This document shows, piece after piece, positions 1-5,033 of a DNA stretch of 5,060 bases (positions within the stretch are counted from its first letter, which is position 1; the number at the start of each line of letters is the position of its first letter). Source of the DNA: Syntrophus sp. (in: bacteria). Lineage in GTDB: Bacteria > Desulfobacterota > Syntrophia > Syntrophales > UBA8958. The notes beneath the pieces are model-generated. The model searched no databases, was not told the DNA's origin, and saw nothing but the letters and a program-made list of their open reading frames with translations. The position numbers and the translations under genes are program-made. The DNA is taken from contig DMAT01000418.1 of assembly GCA_003451635.1 (NCBI GenBank), positions 1-5,060 on the forward strand, read 5' to 3'.

Positions 1-1
1 T

Positions 2-181
2 CTCATGGCGGTGATGAGCGCCGGCGCATATGGCTTCACCATGGCCTCCAATTACAATTCCCGTCCCCGGGCCGCAGAGGTGCTGGTCACAGGGGATAAA
101 TACCATATCATTCGGAAAAGAGAAGACTACGGGGAACTTATTCGTGGTGAGAAAATTCCGGATATGATAAAAAGAAAATAA
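2..181 (+). CDS. lysA: Diaminopimelate decarboxylase, C-terminal part (partial at window start)
   Basis: The reading frame is open from base 2 and ends at TAA (179-181), giving 59 C-terminal residues; the rest of the gene lies before the window. LysA is a cytoplasmic PLP enzyme that decarboxylates meso-diaminopimelate to L-lysine. What shows it here is the family's C-terminal signature: SAGAYGF (local residues 6-12) followed by MASNYNSRPRAAEVLV. In known LysA structures the tyrosine of GAY contacts PLP/substrate, and the SNYN-RPR stretch belongs to the conserved beta-barrel end. The tail (IIRKREDYGELIRGEK) matches the usual end of the family, where an R-x-E-x-x-x-x-L pattern is common, so the C-terminus looks intact. 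The gene sits 21 bases before dapA, in the order lysA-dapA-dapB found in several Desulfobacterota. The upstream active-site domains cannot be checked from this window. Confidence 0.93.
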   Translation, partial: LMAVMSAGAYGFTMASNYNSRPRAAEVLVTGDKYHIIRKREDYGELIRGEKIPDMIKRK

Positions 182-202
182 TAACTTAATTTAGGAGGGC
201 GT

Positions 203-1078
203 ATGTTTAAGGGAGCCATTGTTGCGATCGTCACCCCATTCAAAAACGGCAAGGTTGACGAAGGGAAACTTCGGGAACTGATTGAGTTTCAAATAGCCAA
301 CGGAACGGACGGCATCGTTCCTTGCGGTACAACGGGTGAATCGCCCACCCTGTCTCATGAAGAGCATGACCGGGTGGTTGAAATCACCGTCGATGCAGTC
401 AAGAAGCGTGTTCCCGTTATTGCCGGCACCGGATCAAACTCCACGGCAGAGGCCCTGCGCCTTACGAAGCATGCCCATGAGACTGGTGCCGACGGCGCCT
501 TGATGGTCTGTCCATATTACAACCGGCCGACTCAGGAGGGTCTTTATGAGCACTACAAGTTCATCGCCGAGAACGTCTCAATTCCGATAATTGTTTACAA
601 TATTCCGGGTCGAACGGGGGTCAACCTGCTGCCTGAAACCTTGGCGCGGCTTGCAAAGATTCCCAATATCGTCGGGACCAAAGAGGCCTCGGGATCTTTA
701 AAGCAGATGCACGATGTCATTTCCCTTTGCGGACCCGATTTTGCGGTTCTTTCCGGCGATGACTTCTTTACATATCCCCTGCTTTGCCTGGGAGGACACG
801 GTATCATTTCCGTCGTTTCCAATGTCGCTCCCGCCGATATGGCAGCTTTGGTAGATGCCTTTGCCGCCGGTGATCTCAAGAAGGCCAAAGACCTGCATTT
901 TAAAATGGTCCCCCTGGTTGATTCCCTTTTTATCGAAACGAATCCGGTCCCCGTAAAGGCTGCCCTGGCAATGATGGGAAAGATTGATTACGAAGTAAGA
1001 CTCCCCTTGGCGAAGATGTCCGAAGGGAATTATGAAAAGTTGAAGAAGGTCATGACGACCTACGGGCTGATCAAGTAA
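203..1078 (+). CDS. dapA: 4-hydroxy-tetrahydrodipicolinate synthase
   Basis: DapA condenses pyruvate with L-aspartate semialdehyde to give 4-hydroxy-tetrahydrodipicolinate, the first committed step of the diaminopimelate/lysine pathway, in the cytoplasm. The 291-residue length is normal for this TIM-barrel family (E. coli 292). Visible residues fit a working enzyme: CGTTGE with T43/T44 (residues 41-46), PYYNRPTQEG with Y106, VYNIPGRTG with Y132 and R137, and the Schiff-base lysine K160 in VGTKEASG. These correspond to E. coli T44, Y107, Y133, R138 and K161. The C-terminal ETNPVPVKAAL stretch (residues 246-256) is also typical. The start is well supported by an AGGAGG Shine-Dalgarno at 193-198, four bases before the ATG. 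The stop codon TAA is shared with the ribosome binding site of dapB. The sequence does not tell whether the enzyme is lysine-inhibited. Confidence 0.97.
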   Translation: MFKGAIVAIVTPFKNGKVDEGKLRELIEFQIANGTDGIVPCGTTGESPTLSHEEHDRVVEITVDAVKKRVPVIAGTGSNSTAEALRLTKHAHETGADGALMVCPYYNRPTQEGLYEHYKFIAENVSIPIIVYNIPGRTGVNLLPETLARLAKIPNIVGTKEASGSLKQMHDVISLCGPDFAVLSGDDFFTYPLLCLGGHGIISVVSNVAPADMAALVDAFAAGDLKKAKDLHFKMVPLVDSLFIETNPVPVKAALAMMGKIDYEVRLPLAKMSEGNYEKLKKVMTTYGLIK

Positions 1079-1082
1079 GGAG
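1076..1082 (+). promoter_or_regulatory. Strong Shine-Dalgarno of dapB overlapping the dapA stop codon
   Basis: TAAGGAG lies at 1076-1082, and its first three bases are the dapA stop codon. It is five bases before the ATG at 1088 and eight before the ATG at 1091, so either of these adjacent start codons could be used; the latter spacing is closer to the common optimum. The overlap suggests that ribosomes ending on dapA could help initiation on dapB (inference). Confidence 0.75.
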
Positions 1083-1087
1083 AGCGG

Positions 1088-1900
1088 ATGATGATAAAAG
1101 CGATTGTCATGGGTGCAGGCGGCAGAATGGGAGGAAGAATAAGCTCTTTGATTGCCGCCACTGAAGGCGTAGAAGTTGTGTCGGGAGTGGAAATTAAAGG
1201 ACATCCCATAGTCGGAAAGGATATGGGAGAAATGATCGGATTTGGTAAATCAGGCAAAACCATCGTTGATGACCTGAAAAAGGTGATCGACAGCGGGGAT
1301 GTGATAATTGACTTTACCCAACACGAATCTTCATTGCAAAACTTCGAGCTTGCCGCGAAGAAGGGTAAGCCGATCGTAATCGGCACTACTGGTTTTACCA
1401 CAGAGGAATTGAAAATGGCCCAGAAGTTAGCGAAAAAGACCCCCTGTGTTCTTGCCCCCAATATGAGCGTCGGCGTCAATGTCATGTTCAAGGTTCTGGA
1501 AAATGTGGCGACAATCTTGGGGAACGACTATGATGTCGAGATCGTGGAGGCCCACCATAACCTGAAAAAGGACGCTCCCAGCGGTACGGCCATGAAGATG
1601 GCTCAGATTGTTGCCGCCGCTCTCGACCGAAATCTTGACAAAGAAGGAATATATACACGAAAAGGGATGATCGGGGAGAGATCCAAGACCGAGATTGGTA
1701 TTCAGACCATCAGGGGCGGGGATATCGTTGGCGAACATAATGTTATGTTTGTTACCAATGGGGAACGCCTGGAGTTCATTCACCGCGCCCATAACCGTGA
1801 TAATTTTGCCCGCGGGGCAATCCGCGCCGCCAAATGGGTTATCAGCCAGAAAAACGGCCTTTACGACATGCAGGATGTTCTCGGCTTGAGAACAAACTGA
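1088..1900 (+). CDS. dapB: 4-hydroxy-tetrahydrodipicolinate reductase
   Basis: DapB reduces the DapA product to tetrahydrodipicolinate with NAD(P)H in the cytoplasm. The 270 residues match the family length (E. coli 273). An N-terminal Rossmann fold is marked by GAGGRMG (residues 9-15) and by E35 after the second strand; GTTG at 99-102 is the conserved cofactor-contact loop. The substrate domain carries EAHHNLKKDAPSGTA (154-168), with H156, H157 and K160 equivalent to E. coli H159, H160 and K163, plus the GT of SGTA. The closing RGGDIVGEH and HRAHNRDNFARGA stretches are family-typical. Two adjacent ATGs (1088 and 1091) follow the Shine-Dalgarno; the second would drop one Met only. E. coli has an arginine (R39) directly after the acidic residue at the end of strand 2; here it is I36, with K37 next, so cofactor preference is open. 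The gene starts nine bases after dapA and ends one base before folK. Confidence 0.97.
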   Translation: MMIKAIVMGAGGRMGGRISSLIAATEGVEVVSGVEIKGHPIVGKDMGEMIGFGKSGKTIVDDLKKVIDSGDVIIDFTQHESSLQNFELAAKKGKPIVIGTTGFTTEELKMAQKLAKKTPCVLAPNMSVGVNVMFKVLENVATILGNDYDVEIVEAHHNLKKDAPSGTAMKMAQIVAAALDRNLDKEGIYTRKGMIGERSKTEIGIQTIRGGDIVGEHNVMFVTNGERLEFIHRAHNRDNFARGAIRAAKWVISQKNGLYDMQDVLGLRTN

Positions 1901-1901
1901 T

Positions 1902-2417
1902 ATGTCGCTGAGAGGGGTCATCGCCTACGTCGGCGTTGGTTCGAATCTCGAAGAACCGCTTCGACAATGCCGATTGGCCTTTCAAAATCTTGATACCCTC
2001 AATGGTACCCGGATATTGAGGACATCTTCCTTCTACCGGACGGAACCGGTTGGCGTCATGGAACAGGCTCCTTTTATCAATGCCGTTGCCGAGATCCGGA
2101 CTGAACTGTCGGCGAGAACGCTTTTAGGGGCACTTAAGGCTATCGAGCAGGAGATGGGACGACGGGAGTCTTTGCGCTGGGGACCCCGGGTCATTGATCT
2201 TGACATACTTCTGTATGGCCAGGATATCGTGCAGGAAGAGGACCTCGTCATTCCCCATCCGGAGTTCCATAAGCGCCGTTTTGTCTTGGCCCCTTTATGC
2301 GAGATTGCTTCTTATGGGATCCATCCTGCCTTTGGAATATCCATGCAGGGATTATTAAGTCGCCTCGGAGACGATTACCTTGGGGACGTCGTGAAGATAC
2401 AACGGGCAGATGGTTAA
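1902..2417 (+). CDS. folK: 2-amino-4-hydroxy-6-hydroxymethyldihydropteridine pyrophosphokinase (HPPK)
   Basis: FolK transfers pyrophosphate from ATP to 6-hydroxymethyl-7,8-dihydropterin, making the substrate that FolP joins to p-aminobenzoate in folate synthesis. The 171 residues fit a single-domain HPPK with no fused FolB or FolP. Signatures in order: AYVGVGSNL (residues 8-16), SSFYRTEPVG (42-51), FINAVAEI (58-65), and RWGPRVIDLDILLYG (92-106), where D99 and D101 are the expected Mg-binding pair (E. coli D95 and D97). VIPHPEFHKRRFVLAPL (116-132) closes the fold. The start is forced: an in-frame TGA at 1887-1889 precedes it, and ATG 1902 is the first start after it. No strong Shine-Dalgarno is visible, and the dapB stop is one base away, so translation probably depends on re-initiation from dapB (inference). 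FolK is not part of the lysine pathway; co-location implies shared expression only. Confidence 0.96.
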   Translation: MSLRGVIAYVGVGSNLEEPLRQCRLAFQNLDTLNGTRILRTSSFYRTEPVGVMEQAPFINAVAEIRTELSARTLLGALKAIEQEMGRRESLRWGPRVIDLDILLYGQDIVQEEDLVIPHPEFHKRRFVLAPLCEIASYGIHPAFGISMQGLLSRLGDDYLGDVVKIQRADG

Positions 2418-2423
2418 AGAAAA

Positions 2424-2687
2424 ATGATCATAAGACTTATCATATCTATCGTTTTATTTTATATTGTCTACCGGATTGGGAAGCTGCTTTTCATGCCGGG
2501 CGGCAGAACGGTCAAACCGATTCCAAAGCGTCATCAGGAAAATCTGACGGGAGGAGAAGATCTTGTTGAAGACCCCTGTTGCCATACTTACATTCCCATC
2601 AGCGACGCCCTCGCATGGAAAGGGCCGGATAAAAATCATTATTTTTGCAGTCAGAAGTGTCTTGATCAATACCGGGAAAATCATTAG
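2424..2687 (+). CDS. Small membrane-anchored protein with TRASH-like cysteine motif, function unknown
   Basis: I do not recognise a named gene. The 87-residue product has three parts. Residues 2-23 are a hydrophobic segment rich in I, L, V, F and Y, with R4, R17 and K20 as its only charges; it looks like a single transmembrane anchor. Residues 24-45 are a polar, basic linker. Residues 46-87 hold EDPCCHTYIP and, further on, YFCSQKC. C53, C75 and C79 give C-x21-C-x3-C, which fits the C-x19-22-C-x3-C pattern of TRASH/YHS-like metal-binding modules; C52, H54 and H72 are further possible ligands. Short proteins with an N-terminal helix and a DPxCGxYxP...FCSxxC tail are common in Proteobacteria (PP0621-like). 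The topology (tail in the cytoplasm or outside) is not clear. The start is fixed by the folK stop in the same frame six bases earlier; the Shine-Dalgarno is weak. It lies between folK and the transaldolase gene with no obvious link to either. Confidence 0.82.
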   Translation: MIIRLIISIVLFYIVYRIGKLLFMPGGRTVKPIPKRHQENLTGGEDLVEDPCCHTYIPISDALAWKGPDKNHYFCSQKCLDQYRENH

Positions 2688-2710
2688 AACTGTGAATAAC
2701 GGGAGGGACT

Positions 2711-3358
2711 ATGAAGTTTTTTATTGATACGGCCAATATTGGAGAGATTAAAGAAGCAAAGAGTTTGGGAATGGTTGATGGGGTAACCACGAATCCCAGT
2801 CTTATTGCCAGGGAAAAGAAGAGTTTTGAAGTGGTGGTGAAAGAAATTCTGAAGGTAATCGATGGACCAGTCAGTCTTGAGGTTATGAGTCTTGATGCCG
2901 ACGGCATGTTCAAAGAAGGCAAGAAACTTATGAGCCTCGGGGACCAGGTAGTCATCAAGGTACCCATGACCATGGACGGCCTGAAGGCAACACGACGATT
3001 TGCGGCAGAGGGAATTCCCGTTAACCAGACATTGATCTTCTCACCTCTCCAGGCGCTGATGGCCGCGAAGGCCGGAGCTGCTTACGCAAGTCCCTTCGTA
3101 GGCAGACTCGACGACATCGCCCATGACGGTATGGCCCTCGTGGAACAGATCCTGACCATTTATGATCAGTATGGATACGATACGGAAGTCATTGTCGCCA
3201 GCATCAGACATCCGGGGCATGTCCTGGAAGCCGCCATGATGGGTGCTGATATTGCAACCATTCCTTTCAAGGTCATCCAACAGTTGGCCCAGCACCCCCT
3301 CACCGACAGGGGTGTTGACACCTTTCTGGCGGACTGGAAAAAGGTTCCCAAAAAATGA
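2711..3358 (+). CDS. tal: Transaldolase, TalC/FSA-like short family
   Basis: The 215-residue product is a short, single-domain transaldolase of the TalC/MipB/FSA group, about 100 residues shorter than classical TalB. Transaldolase moves a dihydroxyacetone unit between sugar phosphates in the non-oxidative pentose phosphate pathway, in the cytoplasm. Signatures: KFFIDTANIGEIKEA at the N-terminus, DGVTTNPSL (residues 23-31) with the first active-site strand, and K83 in VIKVPMT as the Schiff-base lysine (E. coli FSA K85). NQTLIFS (105-111), SPFVGRLDD (127-135) and ASIRHPGH (163-170, phosphate-binding S164 and R166) follow. E57 and F129 occupy the positions that are Gln59 and Tyr131 in E. coli FSA and Glu/Phe in true transaldolases, so transaldolase activity is favoured. 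A Shine-Dalgarno GGGAGG at 2701-2706 supports the start. The symbol tal is the usual one for this family; talC or fsa would name the same protein. Confidence 0.93.
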   Translation: MKFFIDTANIGEIKEAKSLGMVDGVTTNPSLIAREKKSFEVVVKEILKVIDGPVSLEVMSLDADGMFKEGKKLMSLGDQVVIKVPMTMDGLKATRRFAAEGIPVNQTLIFSPLQALMAAKAGAAYASPFVGRLDDIAHDGMALVEQILTIYDQYGYDTEVIVASIRHPGHVLEAAMMGADIATIPFKVIQQLAQHPLTDRGVDTFLADWKKVPKK

Positions 3359-3373
3359 TCGAAAGAGATCACT

Positions 3374-3991
3374 ATGATTGACTACCTGCAAAGGTACTTC
3401 GACACCCTGCCCATAGCGCCGGAAAACAGGAAGATCATAAATCTCCCCAATACTATTACTATGCTCCGGATCTCGTTTATCCCGGTGCTGTTTCTACTTT
3501 TGTTATCGCCGGATCAGACAACGAGTCTGGTGATTGCTGGACTCTTCATCGCCGTATCATTTACGGATCTGTTGGACGGCTATATTGCCAGGAGATACAA
3601 CATTGTAACGACAATGGGGAAATTCCTCGATCCTATCGCTGACAAGCTTGTCATCAACACGGCGATGATTCTAATGATTCCCATTGGCAGGATTCCCGCC
3701 TGGGTTGTCGCCATTGTCGTTATCCGCGATTTTACCGTCGACGGGATAAGAAATATCGCTTCTTCGGGAGGCCACATCATTTCGGCAAGCTGGTTGGGAA
3801 AACAGAAGACCCTTTGTCAGGTCTTTGCCGTCTCCGCCCTTATGATTCATTATCCCTTTCTCGGGGCGGACGCCCATGTCGTTGGCACTACAATTCTCTA
3901 TCTGGCCCTTTTTCTAAGCGTTTATTCGGGCCTAGATTACCTTTTTAAATTTTACCGTCACGTCATCCGTGAAAGAGGTTCAAATCCATGA
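3374..3991 (+). CDS. pgsA: CDP-diacylglycerol--glycerol-3-phosphate 3-phosphatidyltransferase
   Basis: PgsA is an inner-membrane enzyme that makes phosphatidylglycerol phosphate from CDP-diacylglycerol and glycerol 3-phosphate. The CDP-alcohol phosphatidyltransferase motif is complete: D65-x2-D68-G69-x2-A72-R73-x8-G82-x3-D86-x3-D90. Several hydrophobic segments (about residues 34-46, 51-64, 93-104, 108-118, 146-160 and 169-186) fit a polytopic protein. The family's usual N-terminus, NLPNTITMLR, begins only at residue 23, so there is a polar extension of about 22 residues. The start is nevertheless forced: the upstream in-frame stop is that of the transaldolase gene, and no ATG, GTG or TTG lies between codon 1 and M30. 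The Shine-Dalgarno is weak (AAGAGA-like, about 3363-3368). The CDP-alcohol family has other members such as PssA and cardiolipin synthases; PgsA is preferred for the N-terminal NLPN-x-x-T-x-x-R signature, the length and the tRNA-Gly/tRNA-Cys genes downstream. Confidence 0.9.
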   Translation: MIDYLQRYFDTLPIAPENRKIINLPNTITMLRISFIPVLFLLLLSPDQTTSLVIAGLFIAVSFTDLLDGYIARRYNIVTTMGKFLDPIADKLVINTAMILMIPIGRIPAWVVAIVVIRDFTVDGIRNIASSGGHIISASWLGKQKTLCQVFAVSALMIHYPFLGADAHVVGTTILYLALFLSVYSGLDYLFKFYRHVIRERGSNP

Positions 3992-4794
3992 CCAGTTCAT
4001 TCGATTACAGTATTTTTGACCGACCGGAAATCCTCATGGCCCTCTTTTATCCAAGGCCTGAATGGTCTTTCAATATGCCCCAGAAGGGTATTGAAACACT
4101 TATGATACCTGTTGAAAGCAATGTGGAGATTCAGGCTCAGGTATATTTAGCATCACCAGAGGCGCCAAATATTCTGCTTTTCCATGGAAATGGCGAAATA
4201 GCCTCTGATTACCAGGAAATAGCCCCCTTTTATACCAACAGGACAATCAATCTCATTGTTGTTGACTACCGGGGATATGGCAGATCAACAGGGATGCCCT
4301 CGGTAAGTTCCATGATGAAGGACTGCCATGCAATTTTTACTTATTTTGAGGAATGGCTAAAGCAGAAAAAACTCAGCGGCAAATTAATTGTCATGGGACG
4401 TTCTCTCGGTAGCGCCCCCGCCCTGGAAATTGCCAATTCCTATAAGGATGAGATCGACGGATTGGTTATTGAAAGCGGCTTCGCCTATGCAGGCCCCTTA
4501 TTACGGCTTATGGGCGTCGATATTGAAGACTTGGGAATAAAAGAAGGGCAGGGATTCCGAAATGTCGAAAATATTACAGGGTTTAAGAAGCCGACGCTCA
4601 TCATTCACGCCCAGTTCGATCAAATCATTGCCTTTCAGGAAGGACAGATCCTTTTCGATGCATGCTCGGCGAAAGAAAAAAGAATGCTGCGTATTGCCGG
4701 TGCCAATCACAACAATGTGTTTTATGCCGGAATGACAGACTACATGGAGTCCATAGAGTGGCTGATCGCGCGAATCGAGGAACAAAAACCATGA
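3988..4794 (+). CDS. Alpha/beta hydrolase, serine hydrolase of unknown substrate
   Basis: The 268-residue product is an alpha/beta-fold serine hydrolase resembling the BEM46/ABHD13/YfhR-like group. Visible elements: LLFHGNG (residues 63-69) as the HG oxyanion loop, VVDYRGYGRSTG (91-102), the nucleophile elbow GRSLG with S139, IIHAQFD with the acid D211, and GANHNN with the catalytic H241. The triad is therefore Ser139-Asp211-His241. There is no signal peptide or clear membrane segment, so a cytoplasmic location is likely. The ATG overlaps the pgsA TGA as ATGA (3988-3991), and AGAGG at 3974-3978 sits nine bases upstream, so the gene is probably translationally coupled to pgsA. Substrate cannot be read from sequence: esterase, thioesterase, lysophospholipase or peptidase activity are all possible. 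A role in lipid metabolism is suggested only by its neighbour. After the stop, an 18-codon frame begins in another ATGA overlap, but I do not call it a gene. Confidence 0.92.
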   Translation: MTSSFDYSIFDRPEILMALFYPRPEWSFNMPQKGIETLMIPVESNVEIQAQVYLASPEAPNILLFHGNGEIASDYQEIAPFYTNRTINLIVVDYRGYGRSTGMPSVSSMMKDCHAIFTYFEEWLKQKKLSGKLIVMGRSLGSAPALEIANSYKDEIDGLVIESGFAYAGPLLRLMGVDIEDLGIKEGQGFRNVENITGFKKPTLIIHAQFDQIIAFQEGQILFDACSAKEKRMLRIAGANHNNVFYAGMTDYMESIEWLIARIEEQKP

Positions 4795-4821
4795 AAGAGA
4801 GGTTCCTTCGGAACATTTTGA

Positions 4822-4848
4822 TTGACAAAATCATCCATCTGTTATAGT
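4822..4848 (+). promoter_or_regulatory. Probable sigma-70 promoter of the tRNA pair
   Basis: TTGACA at 4822-4827 is a perfect -35 hexamer. TATAGT at 4843-4848 is a good -10 hexamer, and the three bases before it (TGT) make an extended -10 (TGnTATAGT). The spacer is 15 bases, shorter than the usual 16-18, which the extended -10 might offset. Transcription would start near 4855, about 20 bases before the mature tRNA-Gly 5' end, leaving a short leader for RNase P to remove. The site lies in the only larger gap between genes in this window (4795-4873). Confidence 0.6.
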
Positions 4849-4873
4849 CAGCCACCTGAATTATCCTAGCTGA

Positions 4874-4948
4874 GCGGGCGTAACTCAGCGGTAGAGTGCC
4901 ACCTTGCCAAGGTGGACGTCGACGGTTCGAATCCGTTCGCCCGCTCCA
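4874..4948 (+). tRNA. glyW: tRNA-Gly (anticodon GCC)
   Basis: A complete 75-base cloverleaf can be folded by hand. The acceptor stem GCGGGCG (4874-4880) pairs fully with CGCCCGC (4938-4944). The anticodon stem CCACC (4899-4903) pairs with GGTGG (4911-4915) around the loop TTGCCAA, placing GCC at 4906-4908. The T arm is GACGG-TTCGAAT-CCGTT (4921-4937), with one G-T pair. The D arm contains the usual AGCGGTAGAG pattern. The discriminator is T (4945), as expected for bacterial tRNA-Gly, and CCA is encoded (4946-4948). It reads the GGC and GGU codons. The gene symbol follows the E. coli equivalent beside pgsA and is used by analogy. Confidence 0.97.
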
Positions 4949-4957
4949 GATATTATT

Positions 4958-5033
4958 GGCGGCATAGCCAAGTGGCTAAGGCAACGGTCTGCAAAACCGT
5001 TATTCACCGGTTCGAATCCGGTTGCCGCCTCCA
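4958..5033 (+). tRNA. cysT: tRNA-Cys (anticodon GCA)
   Basis: A 76-base cloverleaf: acceptor stem GGCGGCA (4958-4964) pairs with TGCCGCC (5023-5029). The anticodon stem ACGGT pairs with ACCGT around CTGCAAA, with GCA at 4991-4993. The T arm is ACCGG-TTCGAAT-CCGGT. The D arm has GCCAAGTGGCTAAGGC. U73 (5030) is the main identity element of tRNA-Cys, and CCA is encoded at 5031-5033. It reads the UGC and UGU codons. Only nine bases separate it from tRNA-Gly, so both are probably processed from one precursor. No clear terminator follows before the window ends. Confidence 0.97.

Noticed and set aside
182..202. Whether the lysA-dapA gap holds a lysine riboswitch or attenuator.
   Set aside because: The gap is only 21 bases and contains the dapA Shine-Dalgarno; there is no room for such an element.
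595..1491. Long open frames on the - strand opposite dapA and dapB (595-888, 698-1204, 1060-1491).
   Set aside because: They sit wholly or mostly antisense to well-supported genes, and their translations show no family motif. They are by-products of the codon use of the real genes.
2297..2569. A 90-codon + strand frame spanning the folK to small-protein junction.
   Set aside because: It overlaps two better-supported genes in another frame and has no recognisable domain or ribosome binding site.
2662..2690. A possible promoter before the transaldolase gene: TTGATC (2662-2667), 17-base spacer, TAGAAC (2685-2690).
   Set aside because: Both hexamers are poor matches and lie within or at the end of a coding region; such matches are expected by chance.
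3041..3391. Minus-strand frames opposite the transaldolase gene (3041-3391 and 3166-3372).
   Set aside because: They are antisense to a clear enzyme gene, with low-complexity translations and no motifs.
4791..4847. An 18-residue frame starting in an ATGA overlap with the hydrolase stop (begins MKERFLRN, ends at TAG 4845-4847).
   Set aside because: It is very short, has no recognisable motif, and its end runs through the proposed -35 and -10 of the tRNA promoter. An ATGA overlap alone is weak evidence.
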